From contig CAJUPW010000026.1 in NCBI GenBank assembly GCA_910588635.1, positions 1 through 41,541 on the forward strand: DNA of 41,541 nt. Direction: 5' to 3'. The position numbers and the translations under genes are program-made. The stretch is from an uncultured Oscillospiraceae bacterium. Its GTDB lineage: Bacteria > Bacillota > Clostridia > Oscillospirales > Oscillospiraceae. The notes beneath the pieces are model-generated. The model saw only the letters and a list, made by a program, of their open reading frames with translations. It did no database searches and was not told the DNA's origin. Of the stretch, positions 14,819 through 22,555 are shown one piece after another. Every line of letters starts with the position of its first letter. Positions within the stretch are counted from its first letter, which is position 1.

Positions 14819-16267
14819 ATGGCAGTGTTATCCGGGCTGGAGCCCAAAGCGGTATTCGAGTATTTTGAAAAGCTGTGCGCCGTTCCCCACGGCAGCCACA
14901 ACACCAAGCGGATCAGCGATCTGTGCGTCTCCTTTGCCCAGGAGCTGGGCCTGCGCTGGCGGCAGGATGAGATCAACAACGTGGTCATCTGGAAGGAGGC
15001 CTCCCCCGGCTATGAGGGGGCGGAGCCTGTGATCCTCCAGGGGCATATTGACATGGTGTGCGTCAAGACGGAGGACTGCCCCAAGGATATGGCCGTGGAG
15101 GGGCTGGACCTGCGCACCGACGGGGAGTGGGTCTGGGCGGACAGGACCTCTCTGGGCGGGGACAACGGCATCGCCGTGGCCATGATTCTGGCCATCCTGG
15201 CTGACAGCGGCCTGCCCCATCCCCCTCTGGAGGCGGTGTTCACCGTGGACGAGGAGGTGGGAATGGACGGGGCCTTCGGCCTGGACTGCTCCGACCTGAA
15301 GGGAAAGAAGCTGGTCAATCTGGACTCAGAGGAGGAGGGGGTCTTTACCGTCTCCTGCGCCGGCGGCGTGCGGCTGGACTGCTTCCTGCCCGGAAAACAG
15401 GAGCCGCTGAGCGGGGAGACCGGCTACGCCGTCACCCTGTCCGGTCTGCTGGGCGGCCACTCCGGCGGCGACATCCACCGGGGCCGGGCCTCCGCCAACC
15501 AGACGATGGGCCGGGTGCTCTACAGCGCCATGGAGCGCGTTCCCGGCCTGCGGGTGAGGGATATCCGGGGCGGGAAGTTTGACAACGTGATCTGCTCCAG
15601 GAACGAGGCCCTGGTGGCGGTGCCCGCCGGCCGGACGAAGGAGTTTGAAGCCTTTGTCAAGGAGTTTGACGGCGTGCTGAAAAACGAGTACGCCGGCTGT
15701 GACGACGGCATTGCGCTGAGCTGCGTTGGGGCGGAGCTGGACGGGGCCCTGTCCCCGTCGGCCACGGAGCACATCCTGCGCACCCTGCTGGTCATTCCCC
15801 AGGGGGTCCAGGCCATGAACGTGGATTTCCCCGGTCTGGTGCAGACCTCGCTGAATCTGGGTATCATGGGAATGGAGGCGGACGGCCTGCATTTCAGCAT
15901 CTCGGTCCGCTCCTGCATCGCCTCCCAGAAGGCCATGATGGTCCAGCGGCTGCGGGCCATTCTGGAGCTGGGCGGCGGCGCCGTCTCGGAGCGGAGCGGC
16001 TACCCTGGCTGGCAGTACGCCCGGCAGTCCGCCTTGCGGGAGGATGTGCTGGCCGCCTGGAAGGCGGTGAGCGGCCGGGAGGGGAAGATCGAGGCCACCC
16101 ACGGCGGCCTGGAGTGCGGGCTGTTTATTGAGAAGATCCCCGGCCTGGATGCGGTGTCCATGGGGCCGGAGCTTCATGATGTCCACTCGGTCAAGGAGCG
16201 GCTGAGCGTGCCGTCCACCAAGCTGGTGTACGAGCTGACCTGCGAGCTGCTCAGGCGGAGCAGGTGA
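14819..16267 (+). CDS. pepD: Aminoacyl-histidine dipeptidase, M20C family
   Basis: 482 residues. A cytosolic zinc dipeptidase (PepD, Xaa-His dipeptidase or beta-alanyl-histidine type) that hydrolyses dipeptides. Metal and catalytic residues are seen in ILQGHIDMV (His and the Asp two residues on), LGGDNGIAVA (bridging Asp), VDEEVGMDGA (general-base Glu plus ligand Glu), LVNLDSEEEG (Asp) and the C-terminal GPELHDVHSVKER (His). The dimerisation domain is inserted in the middle (about 185-385), with the GGHSGGDIH motif near its start, typical of M20C. It has its own ribosome binding site TAAGGAGG and follows a terminator, so it is probably monocistronic. The precise substrate range is not evident. 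Confidence 0.93.
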   Translation: MAVLSGLEPKAVFEYFEKLCAVPHGSHNTKRISDLCVSFAQELGLRWRQDEINNVVIWKEASPGYEGAEPVILQGHIDMVCVKTEDCPKDMAVEGLDLRTDGEWVWADRTSLGGDNGIAVAMILAILADSGLPHPPLEAVFTVDEEVGMDGAFGLDCSDLKGKKLVNLDSEEEGVFTVSCAGGVRLDCFLPGKQEPLSGETGYAVTLSGLLGGHSGGDIHRGRASANQTMGRVLYSAMERVPGLRVRDIRGGKFDNVICSRNEALVAVPAGRTKEFEAFVKEFDGVLKNEYAGCDDGIALSCVGAELDGALSPSATEHILRTLLVIPQGVQAMNVDFPGLVQTSLNLGIMGMEADGLHFSISVRSCIASQKAMMVQRLRAILELGGGAVSERSGYPGWQYARQSALREDVLAAWKAVSGREGKIEATHGGLECGLFIEKIPGLDAVSMGPELHDVHSVKERLSVPSTKLVYELTCELLRRSR

Positions 16268-16289
16268 CCCCATTTTCCCCCTTTGCCCA

Positions 16290-16361
16290 TTGACACCCCA
16301 CCTCCCTGAGGCTATAATAGGAAACTGCCCACCTTTTTGGTGCGGCAGTTTCTATTTTTTT
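16290..16361 (+). promoter_or_regulatory. serC promoter with a terminator hairpin at the start site
   Basis: TTGACA (16290-16295), 17 bases, TATAAT (16313-16318). The hairpin GAAACTGCC (16321-16329) with GGCAGTTTC (16344-16352), inner CACC/GGTG, is followed by TATTTTTTT. The predicted start (about 16325) lies inside the left arm. Read-through mRNA from pepD forms the whole terminator, while mRNA started here lacks about four of its base pairs. Confidence 0.75.
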
Positions 16362-16381
16362 ATCGAAAGGGGCTCTCTCTT

Positions 16382-17467
16382 ATGAACAACTCCCGCGTCT
16401 ACAACTTTGCCGCCGGGCCCTCCGTGCTTCCCCTGTCCGTGCTGGAGCGGGCCGGAGCGGAGATTACCAATTATCGGGGCTGCGGCATGTCCGTGATGGA
16501 GATGAGCCACCGATCCAAGATGTTCATGGACATCTTTCAGGAGACCCAGGACAAGCTGCGCCGGCTGATGAACGTCCCTGAGGATTACCACATCCTGTTC
16601 CTCCAGACCGGGGCCTCCGGCCAGTTCTCCGCCATCCCGCTGAACCTCATCGGCAGAACGGGCAAGGCTGACTACGCCGTGACAGGCAACTTCTCCGGCC
16701 TGGCCTGTAAGGAGGCCCAAAAGTACGGCCGGATCAGCCTGGCCTGCGACACAGTTGACCGGGGCCACTGCTATGTCCCCCGTCAGGAGGGGCTGACGTT
16801 GGACCCCCAGGCCAGCTACTTCTATTACTGCGCCAACAACACCATCTTCGGCACCGAGTGGAACTATGTGCCCCAGACGGGAGATATTCCCCTGGTGTGC
16901 GACATGTCCTCCGATATTCTGTCCATGCCGGTGGACGTGTCCAGATTCGGCGTCATCTACGCGGGGGCCCAGAAGAACATGGCCCCCGCCGGGCTGACGG
17001 TGGTCATCATCAAGGACGGACTCCAGGGCCATGAGCTGTCCTGCACCCCCCTGATGATGAACTACAAGACCATGATCGACAAGGACTCCATGTACAACAC
17101 CCCGCCTTGCTGGTGCATCTATATGCTGGGCCTGATGCTGGACTGGGTGGACGAGAACGGCGGGGTGGCCGGAATGGAAAAGCTGAAATGGCAGCGGGCC
17201 AACATGCTCTACGGCACACTGGAGAGCTCCCGGCTCTTCCGGCTCCACGCGGACAAGGACTCCCGGTCGGGGATGAACGTCACCTTCCGCACCGGGGACG
17301 AGGCGCTGGACGCCAAGTTTGTCAGGGAGGCCGCCCAGGCCGGCTTCGTCAACCTGAAGGGCCACCGCCTCACCGGCGGGATGCGGGCCTCCATCTACAA
17401 CGCCATGCCCGTGGAGGGTGTGGAGAAGCTGTGCGATTTTATCCGCACGTTTGACAAAGCAAATTGA
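16382..17467 (+). CDS. serC: Phosphoserine aminotransferase
   Basis: 361 residues, the normal length. A PLP enzyme of the class V aminotransferases that converts 3-phosphohydroxypyruvate and glutamate to O-phosphoserine, the second step of serine synthesis. The opening VYNFAAGPSVLP is diagnostic. GCGMSVMEMSHRS and FLQTGASGQFSAIPLN hold phosphate- and PLP-contacting residues, and the Schiff-base lysine is K198 in YAGAQKNMAPAG. The tail GHRLTGGMRASIYNAMP carries the conserved substrate Arg. The ATG at 16382 was chosen over an upstream start at 16337, which would begin inside the terminator hairpin; AAAGGGG lies 10 bases upstream. With serA 350 bases on, it forms the serine pathway, split by a small regulator gene. 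Confidence 0.95.
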   Translation: MNNSRVYNFAAGPSVLPLSVLERAGAEITNYRGCGMSVMEMSHRSKMFMDIFQETQDKLRRLMNVPEDYHILFLQTGASGQFSAIPLNLIGRTGKADYAVTGNFSGLACKEAQKYGRISLACDTVDRGHCYVPRQEGLTLDPQASYFYYCANNTIFGTEWNYVPQTGDIPLVCDMSSDILSMPVDVSRFGVIYAGAQKNMAPAGLTVVIIKDGLQGHELSCTPLMMNYKTMIDKDSMYNTPPCWCIYMLGLMLDWVDENGGVAGMEKLKWQRANMLYGTLESSRLFRLHADKDSRSGMNVTFRTGDEALDAKFVREAAQAGFVNLKGHRLTGGMRASIYNAMPVEGVEKLCDFIRTFDKAN

Positions 17468-17510
17468 CAGGTCCTTTTGTCAGGTCATCCATTGTACTTC
17501 CTCCATTTGC

Positions 17511-17559
17511 ACACCTGATTGGGTGTTTCTGCTTCTATTATACTGCACCCGTTTGGGTG
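17511..17559 (+). promoter_or_regulatory. Paired palindromic operators around a -10 box
   Basis: CACCTGATTGGGTG (17512-17525) and CACCCGTTTGGGTG (17546-17559) share CACC.G.TTGGGTG and start 34 bases apart, about three helical turns. A TATACT -10 box (17539-17544) lies between them; the -35 region would fall in the first copy. The arrangement fits repression of the HTH gene and serA. Confidence 0.65.
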
Positions 17560-17581
17560 TGTCAAGGGGGCGGCAATAAAA

Positions 17582-17794
17582 ATGTTGATACTGGCAGAGC
17601 GGCTTTCCCTCCTTCGGAAAGAGCGTGATTTGACACAGAAAGAAGTGGGCCAAGAGCTGGGCATTTCTCTAAATTCTTACCAGCGCTATGAGACCGGCGA
17701 GCGGGAGCCGACTGCTCCTGTTCTGGTCAAAATGGCACGATTCTACCATGTCTCCCTGGACTATCTGGTGGGGCTGAAGGACGAACGGCAATAA
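17582..17794 (+). CDS. Small XRE-family helix-turn-helix regulator
   Basis: 70 residues, almost entirely one Cro/C1-type HTH domain: LSLLRKERDLTQKEVGQELG (helices 1-2), ISLNSYQRYETGEREP (recognition helix 3) and VLVKMARFYHVSLDYLVGL (helices 4-5). There is no sensor domain, so it would respond only through its own level or a partner. The start at 17582 was chosen because an upstream extension would run through the operator region and the family begins at this point; the ribosome binding site is weak. It sits between serC and serA behind the paired palindromes, and is the best candidate to bind them. Control of serine synthesis is an inference from position. Confidence 0.88.
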   Translation: MLILAERLSLLRKERDLTQKEVGQELGISLNSYQRYETGEREPTAPVLVKMARFYHVSLDYLVGLKDERQ

Positions 17795-17819
17795 AAACAC
17801 TGATTTGAGGTAATTTACC

Positions 17820-18992
17820 ATGTACCGTATCAAGACACTGAACAAAATTTCCTCTGTGGGGCTGTCCAAGCTGGACCCCACCCGGTTCCAGACCGGCGGC
17901 GACCTGGAAAATGAGGACGGCATCCTGGTCCGGTCCGCCCCCATGCATGAGTATGCGTTCCCCGACTCCCTCCGGGCCGTCGCCCGGGCGGGGGCGGGCA
18001 CCAACAATATCCCCATCGACCGCTGCTCCGAGAGTGGGGTCGTGGTGTTCAACACCCCCGGCGCCAACGCCAACGCCGTGAAGGAGCTGGTCATCGCCGC
18101 CATGCTGGTGGCCTCCCGGGACATTCTGGGCGGGGCGGACTGGGTGCAGGAGCAGGCCCACACCCCCAAGGTGGACGTGGCCGCCGCCGTGGAAAAGGGA
18201 AAGTCCGCCTTCGCTGGGCCGGAGCTGTATAAAAAGACCCTGGGGGTCATTGGTTTGGGGGCCATCGGCGCTCTGGTGTGCAACATCGCCCTGGACCTGG
18301 GGATGGACGTGTACGGCTACGACCCCTTCCTGTCGGTGGACGCCGCCCTGCGCCTGGACCGCCATGTCCATGTGGTGAAGGACGTGGACGAGCTGTACAA
18401 GGTATCCGACTACGTCACCATCCATGTGCCCTACAACAGCTCTACCAAGGGCTTCATCAACGCCGAGGCCATCGGCAAGATGAAGGGCCAGGTCCGGGTG
18501 CTTAATCTGGCCCGGGGCGGCCTGGTCAACGACGACGACATGATCGCCGCCCTGGAGTCGGGCCGGGTGGCCAAGTATGTCACCGACTTCCCCGACGACC
18601 GGATTACCACGGTGCGCAATGTCATCGCACTGCCTCACCTGGGGGCCTCCACCCCGGAGAGCGAGGAGAACTGCGCCGTTATGGCCGCCCGCCAGCTCCA
18701 GGACTACCTGCTCAACGGCAATATCACGAATTCGGTGAACCTGCCCGACGTCTGCCAGGACTGGAGCGGCATCGCCCGCATCTGCCTGATTCACCGGAAT
18801 GTGCCCGGTATGCTGACCCAGATCATGGGGGTCTTATCCGACGACCACATCAATGTGGAGAACCTGACCAACAAGTCTAAAAAGGACTACGCCTATACCA
18901 TGGTGGATGTGAATACCCGCCTCACCGAGGAGGCGGTGGAGGAGCTGCGGGCCATCCCCAATATGATTCGGGTCCGGGTGCTGAACCACTGA
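17820..18992 (+). CDS. serA: D-3-phosphoglycerate dehydrogenase
   Basis: 390 residues, the short form without an intervening domain. It oxidises 3-phosphoglycerate to 3-phosphohydroxypyruvate with NAD+, the first step of serine synthesis. The catalytic domain starts with IKTLNKISSVGLSKL. The NAD-binding fold has GLGAIGALV (about 143-151) and a later acidic residue in YDPFLS. Catalytic residues are the Arg in LNLARGGLVND, a Glu in the following segment and the His in ALPHLGASTPESEENC. The C-terminal ~70 residues form an ACT domain (from about 318, RICLIHRNVPGMLTQIM), usually the serine feedback site. The ribosome binding site is GAGGTAA. It is 25 bases after the HTH gene, so both share a transcript. 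Confidence 0.95.
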   Translation: MYRIKTLNKISSVGLSKLDPTRFQTGGDLENEDGILVRSAPMHEYAFPDSLRAVARAGAGTNNIPIDRCSESGVVVFNTPGANANAVKELVIAAMLVASRDILGGADWVQEQAHTPKVDVAAAVEKGKSAFAGPELYKKTLGVIGLGAIGALVCNIALDLGMDVYGYDPFLSVDAALRLDRHVHVVKDVDELYKVSDYVTIHVPYNSSTKGFINAEAIGKMKGQVRVLNLARGGLVNDDDMIAALESGRVAKYVTDFPDDRITTVRNVIALPHLGASTPESEENCAVMAARQLQDYLLNGNITNSVNLPDVCQDWSGIARICLIHRNVPGMLTQIMGVLSDDHINVENLTNKSKKDYAYTMVDVNTRLTEEAVEELRAIPNMIRVRVLNH

Positions 18993-19005
18993 GGGAGAGC
19001 GGGAT

Positions 19006-19269
19006 ATGCCAGGCTTGACATCCATGCGGAACATCGGCCAAGAAATGGCCAGAAAGCTGACCGCCGTGGGCATTGACTCCCCGGAAAAGCTGATGGAGGC
19101 AGGCTCCAAACAGGCGTTTTTCAAGCTGAAGGAGACCTTCCCAGACGTCTGTTTAGTGCATTTATATGCCCTGGAGGGCGCGGTTACCGATCAGGAGTAC
19201 AACCAGCTTCCGGAGGAGACAAAAAAGGACTTGAAGGCGTTCAGCGATTTTTTGAAACCGAAGAAATAG
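19006..19269 (+). CDS. TfoX C-terminal-domain protein
   Basis: 87 residues consisting only of a TfoX/Sxy C-terminal domain: SMRNIGQEMARKLTAVGIDSPEKL, a helix-hairpin-helix-like start, then GSKQAFFKLKETFP and a helical end. In gammaproteobacteria full TfoX controls competence, but free-standing C-terminal domains in Firmicutes have no known role and may simply bind DNA or protein. It follows serA by 13 bases and shares its transcript up to the terminator at 19271. Confidence 0.9.
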   Translation: MPGLTSMRNIGQEMARKLTAVGIDSPEKLMEAGSKQAFFKLKETFPDVCLVHLYALEGAVTDQEYNQLPEETKKDLKAFSDFLKPKK

Positions 19270-19270
19270 A

Positions 19271-19303
19271 AAAACCAGAGGACATTCGTCCTCTGGTTTT
19301 TCT
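19271..19303 (+). terminator. Intrinsic terminator after serA and the TfoX-like gene
   Basis: AAAACCAGAGGAC pairs with GTCCTCTGGTTTT around ATTC, ending in TTTTTCTTT. It separates the serine region from the sporulation operon. Confidence 0.93.
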
Positions 19304-19306
19304 TTG

Positions 19307-19335
19307 TCATAACCCCTGGCTTGTCCTCATAGGAT
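19307..19335 (+). promoter_or_regulatory. Candidate sigma-E promoter of the spoIIIA operon
   Basis: TCATAAC (19307-19313), 14 bases, CATAGGAT (19328-19335) resembles the mother-cell sigma-E pattern (-35 like GcATAtT, -10 like CATAcaaT), and sigma-E is the known regulator of spoIIIA. It lies directly before spoIIIAA. The match is partial. Confidence 0.5.
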
Positions 19336-19348
19336 AGGGCAAAGGCTG

Positions 19349-20269
19349 GTGAACGGTATGGCACAGATGAGGTTGGCGGACAGCTATGTCCAGGCGGTCC
19401 GGGCTCTGCCCCTGAGGCTGCGGCGGGAGGCCCTGGCTCTGTCGGAGAAGGACCGGGCAAGGGCCGAGGAGCTGCGCCTGCGGGCTGGCTGGCCCATGAC
19501 GGCGCTGATCGGCGGGGCGGAGCGCCCCCTGGGCGGAGAGCCGGTGGAGGGGGCGGAGCTGGAGCAGTTGGTGGAGATTGCCAGCGGGGCCTCCCTCCAC
19601 ACGGTGCTGGACCAGGTACGCCGGGGCTACCTCACCTTTGAGGGAGGCCACCGCATCGGTCTGTGCGGCACAGCGGTGCTGCGGGAGGGAGAAATTCACG
19701 CCCTGCGGAGCATCTCCTCCGCCAACCTGAGGATTGCCCGGCAGGTAAAGGGGGCGGCCGGCCCCGTGCTGGACAGGCTGTGTCCCGGAGGCCGGCTGGC
19801 AGATACCTTGATTTTTGCGCCCCCGGGGCTGGGCAAGACCACCTTGCTCCGGGACCTGATCCGGTCGGTGTCCGAGGGGGAGAACTGCGTTCCTCTCCGG
19901 GTCTCTCTGGCCGACGAGCGGGGAGAGGTGGCCGCCATGTACGGCGGCCTGCCCCAGCTGGAGGTGGGCCGCCGCACCGACGTGGCGGAGGGCTGTCCCA
20001 AGGCCCAGGGGCTGATGCTGCTGCTCCGGGCCATGAATCCACAGGTGCTGGCGGTGGACGAGATCACCGCTCCGGAGGACGTGAGGGCCCTCATTACGGC
20101 GGCGGGGTGCGGCGTCACCTTGCTGGCCACCGCCCACGGGGAGGGGAGGGCCGGTCTGGAGCGCCGGCCGCTGTACCGCCCTGTACTGGAGGAGGGGCTG
20201 TTTCGGTTTTTGGTCCGCATCCGCCGGGAGGGGGAGCGGCATGTTTACGATGTGGAGGAGCTGAGGTAG
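19349..20269 (+). CDS. spoIIIAA: Stage III sporulation protein AA, ATPase
   Basis: 306 residues. This is the cytoplasmic ATPase of the SpoIIIA-SpoIIQ channel between mother cell and forespore, related to type II/IV secretion ATPases. Walker A is FAPPGLGKTTLLRDLIR (about 153-169), Walker B is QVLAVDEI (about 231-238), and an Asp/Glu-rich stretch SLADERGEVAA lies between. The N-terminal ~110 residues are the family's regulatory domain. GTG at 19349 is given as start with AAAGG close upstream; an ATG nine bases later is equally possible and would fit the very short leader expected from the candidate sigma-E promoter. It is the first gene of eight in the order AA-AB-AC-AD-AE-AF-AG-AH. Confidence 0.95.
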   Translation: MNGMAQMRLADSYVQAVRALPLRLRREALALSEKDRARAEELRLRAGWPMTALIGGAERPLGGEPVEGAELEQLVEIASGASLHTVLDQVRRGYLTFEGGHRIGLCGTAVLREGEIHALRSISSANLRIARQVKGAAGPVLDRLCPGGRLADTLIFAPPGLGKTTLLRDLIRSVSEGENCVPLRVSLADERGEVAAMYGGLPQLEVGRRTDVAEGCPKAQGLMLLLRAMNPQVLAVDEITAPEDVRALITAAGCGVTLLATAHGEGRAGLERRPLYRPVLEEGLFRFLVRIRREGERHVYDVEELR

Positions 20270-20779
20270 ATGGTGCGTCTGATGGGAGCCGCTCTGGTGG
20301 CGGCGGGCGGGGCCGCGCTGGGCTTTCAGGCTGCGGTCGGGCTGCGGAAGCAGGTGCGGGCGCTGGAGGAGATGTCCCAGGGACTGGCCCTGCTGGAGCG
20401 GGAGCTGGAGCTGAACGCCCAGCCTCTGTCCCGGCTGTTGGAGCGGGGGGCGGAGCGGAGCCGGGGGCCGGCTGAGGAGCTGTTTCGAGACTGTCTCCAG
20501 GGGCTGAATCACTTGGACAGGGAGGATTTTTCCTCCCTGTGGCGGCGGCTGGTGTCCGGCTGCCACGCCCTGGGGAGCGAGGGACAGGCCGTCCTGTTCC
20601 CCCTGGGGGATACGCTGGGGCGGTACGACGGGGAGCGCCAGCGGGAGGCTCTCGCCGCTGCCCGCCGCCGCCTGGAGGAGCTGTCTGCCCGCCTGGAGGA
20701 GGACAGCCGGAGGCGGGGCCGGGTATATCAGGCCCTGGGACTGTCCGGCGGGGCGTTTTTGGTGATTTTGCTGCTGTGA
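20270..20779 (+). CDS. spoIIIAB: Stage III sporulation protein AB
   Basis: 169 residues. The first ~20 are a membrane anchor (MGAALVAAGGAALGFQAAVG) and the last ~17 another hydrophobic helix. The middle is a long helical region rich in Leu, Arg and Glu, with RALEEMSQGLALLERELELNA typical of the family, similar to GspF-type platform proteins. Its ATG follows the stop of spoIIIAA with no gap, so translation is coupled. The product is thought to form the membrane platform for the SpoIIIAA ATPase. The next gene is unusually far away (116 bases). Confidence 0.93.
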   Translation: MVRLMGAALVAAGGAALGFQAAVGLRKQVRALEEMSQGLALLERELELNAQPLSRLLERGAERSRGPAEELFRDCLQGLNHLDREDFSSLWRRLVSGCHALGSEGQAVLFPLGDTLGRYDGERQREALAAARRRLEELSARLEEDSRRRGRVYQALGLSGGAFLVILLL

Positions 20780-20790
20780 ATCATTAGGAT

Positions 20791-20887
20791 GCCGCCGTAG
20801 GCGGCACCGAAACAGAGCCCAGCGCAGCGGGTCTGTTTCGGGGAGGAGGAGCAACGGAATAAAGCGGATATCCGGCGTGAGCCGGAT
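20791..20887 (+). repeat. Cluster of three palindromes between spoIIIAB and spoIIIAC
   Basis: GCCGCC-GTA-GGCGGC (20791-20805); CCGAAACAGA (20807-20816) pairing with TCTGTTTCGG (20832-20841), with an inner CCC/GGG; and ATCCGGC-GTGA-GCCGGAT (20870-20887). They fill the 116-base gap, while other neighbours in the operon overlap or nearly touch. The structure looks like a REP-type dispersed element. Confidence 0.75.
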
Positions 20888-20895
20888 GGAGCGGA

Positions 20896-21108
20896 ATGGA
20901 GTTTGTGACGACGATGGAGGTCGATCTGATCTTTAAAATTGCGGCCATCGGGATTCTGGTGGCGGTGCTGAACCAGGTGCTCAGCCGGGCGGGCCGGGAC
21001 GAACAGGCCATGATGACCACCCTGGCCGGGCTGGTGGTGGTGCTGATGATGGTGGTGCAGGAGATCGCCAGTCTGTTCGACCTGGTGAAGGACCTGTTCG
21101 GGCTGTGA
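20896..21108 (+). CDS. spoIIIAC: Stage III sporulation protein AC
   Basis: 70 residues with two membrane helices (about 11-30 and 41-60). The family core is DLIFKIAAIGILVAVLNQVL, then GRDEQAMMTTLAGLVVVL. A membrane subunit of the SpoIIIA channel complex, resembling small export-channel subunits. The start at 20896 (MEFVTTMEVD) is favoured because GGATGGAG lies just upstream; an ATG at 20914 has no ribosome binding site. The gene ends one base into spoIIIAD. Confidence 0.93.
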   Translation: MEFVTTMEVDLIFKIAAIGILVAVLNQVLSRAGRDEQAMMTTLAGLVVVLMMVVQEIASLFDLVKDLFGL

Positions 21109-21497
21109 TGGAGACCATGGCGAAGCTGGCCGCCGTGGGAGTGACGGCGGTGGTGCTCAGCGCGGTGCTGAAAAAGAATACCCCGGAGCTGGCACTGCTG
21201 CTGGCCCTGGCCGCCGGGCTGTGGATGCTGGCCCAGGCCGCCGCCGGCCTGGGGGCGGCGGTAGCACAGATGCGTGAGCTGGCCGGGCAGGCCGGCGTGT
21301 CCGAGGTACTGCTGGAGCCGGTGCTCAAAACGGTGGCCCTGTCCATTCTCACCAAGCTGACGGCGGAAATCTGCAGATCGGCGGGGGAGGGGGGCGTGGC
21401 CGCCTTTGTGGAGACGGCGGGAGCCGCGCTGGCCCTGTTGGCCGCTCTGCCTCTGGTCCGGGCGGTGGCCCAGCTGATGGGGGAGCTGCTGACATGA
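21108..21497 (+). CDS. spoIIIAD: Stage III sporulation protein AD
   Basis: 129 residues with three to four membrane helices: about 7-22, 27-48 (LALLLALAAGLWMLAQAA) and a C-terminal one near 108-125. The conserved amphipathic part between them reads LEPVLKTVALSILTKLTAEICRSAGE, with the family's Glu and Cys. It is a membrane subunit of the SpoIIIA complex. The ATG shares a base with the preceding stop (TGATG); a GTG three bases earlier is also possible. The stop overlaps spoIIIAE by ATGA. Confidence 0.93.
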   Translation: METMAKLAAVGVTAVVLSAVLKKNTPELALLLALAAGLWMLAQAAAGLGAAVAQMRELAGQAGVSEVLLEPVLKTVALSILTKLTAEICRSAGEGGVAAFVETAGAALALLAALPLVRAVAQLMGELLT

Positions 21498-22555
21498 GAA
21501 AGACAATTGTTTTCTGCATACTGGCCCTTCTGTGCGCCGTGCCCGCCCGCGCCGCGGAGCTGTCTATCCCCGGCCTGGACCGGGTGTGGGAGGAGGCGGA
21601 GGGGTACGGTGTGGGTGAGGATTCCTCGCTGAACGAGGGGCTGTCCAACCTCTTTGACCGGGCCCTGGAGCAGTTGGGCGGCCTCTTCCGGGCCGGCCTG
21701 GCCACGGCGGCCAGGCTGGCGGCGGTGGTGCTGCTGTGCTCCCTGGCTCAGAGCGTCGGGGAGGGTGGGGAGAGCGGCCTCCAGGCGGTCTCCATCGCCG
21801 GGGCGCTGGCCATCACCACCCTGACCATGACGGATATGGCCGTGATGATCGGGATGGGGCGGGACACCTTGGGAAAGATGGAGGGCTTTTCCAGCCTGCT
21901 GCTGCCCGTGATGTCGGTGCTGACGGCGGCCACGGGCGGAATCACCGGCGCCGCCGTCCGTCAGGGGGCCACGGTGCTCTTCTCCCAGCTGCTGATCACC
22001 GCCATGGACCGGCTGCTGATTCCCCTGGTATACGCCTATGTGGCGGCCAGCTGCGCCTACGCGGCGGTGGGCAATCCGGGGCTGAAGAGGACGGCGGGGC
22101 TGCTGAAGGGGACAATCACCTTCGTGCTGACCGCCCTACTGCTGGCCTTTGTGGGCTACCTCACCGCCAGCGGGGCCATTGCGGGCAGTGTGGACGCCGC
22201 CGCCGTCAAGGCGGCCAAGCTGGCTATCTCCCGGGCTATCCCGGTGGTGGGGGGAATCCTGGCCGACGCCTCAGAGTCGGTGCTGGCCGGGGCGGGCGCC
22301 CTTCGGGGGACGGTAGGGGCGGCGGGGCTGCTGGTGGTGCTGGCCATCTGCCTGACCCCCTTCCTCCGGCTGGCCCTGCAGTACCTGCTGTACAAGGGGA
22401 CGGCCGCCCTGTGCGCCACGGTGGCCCAGCCCAGACTGGCCGCCCTGATCGACGACATCGGCGCCGCCTTCGGGCTGGTGCTGGGGATGACAGGGGCGGG
22501 GGCGCTGGTGCTGCTGGTGAGCCTGGTGTCCGCCGTGGCGGCGGTGGCCCCGTGA
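21494..22555 (+). CDS. spoIIIAE: Stage III sporulation protein AE
   Basis: 353 residues. It starts with a signal peptide (about 1-20, ending PARAA) and a short extracytoplasmic part that includes LSNLFDRALEQLGGLF. Seven or so membrane helices follow (from about 65 to 350). GFSSLLLPVMSVLTAATGG and the long Ala/Val helices near the end match the family. The largest membrane protein of the SpoIIIA channel. It overlaps its neighbours at both ends (ATGA, TGATG), so the block AC to AG is translated as one coupled unit. Confidence 0.95.
   Translation: MRKTIVFCILALLCAVPARAAELSIPGLDRVWEEAEGYGVGEDSSLNEGLSNLFDRALEQLGGLFRAGLATAARLAAVVLLCSLAQSVGEGGESGLQAVSIAGALAITTLTMTDMAVMIGMGRDTLGKMEGFSSLLLPVMSVLTAATGGITGAAVRQGATVLFSQLLITAMDRLLIPLVYAYVAASCAYAAVGNPGLKRTAGLLKGTITFVLTALLLAFVGYLTASGAIAGSVDAAAVKAAKLAISRAIPVVGGILADASESVLAGAGALRGTVGAAGLLVVLAICLTPFLRLALQYLLYKGTAALCATVAQPRLAALIDDIGAAFGLVLGMTGAGALVLLVSLVSAVAAVAP

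Noticed and set aside
21736..22554. Upstream part of the open frame that contains spoIIIAF
   Set aside because: It lies inside spoIIIAE in another frame and is Arg/Gly-rich nonsense until the ATG at 22555, where the SpoIIIAF sequence begins.
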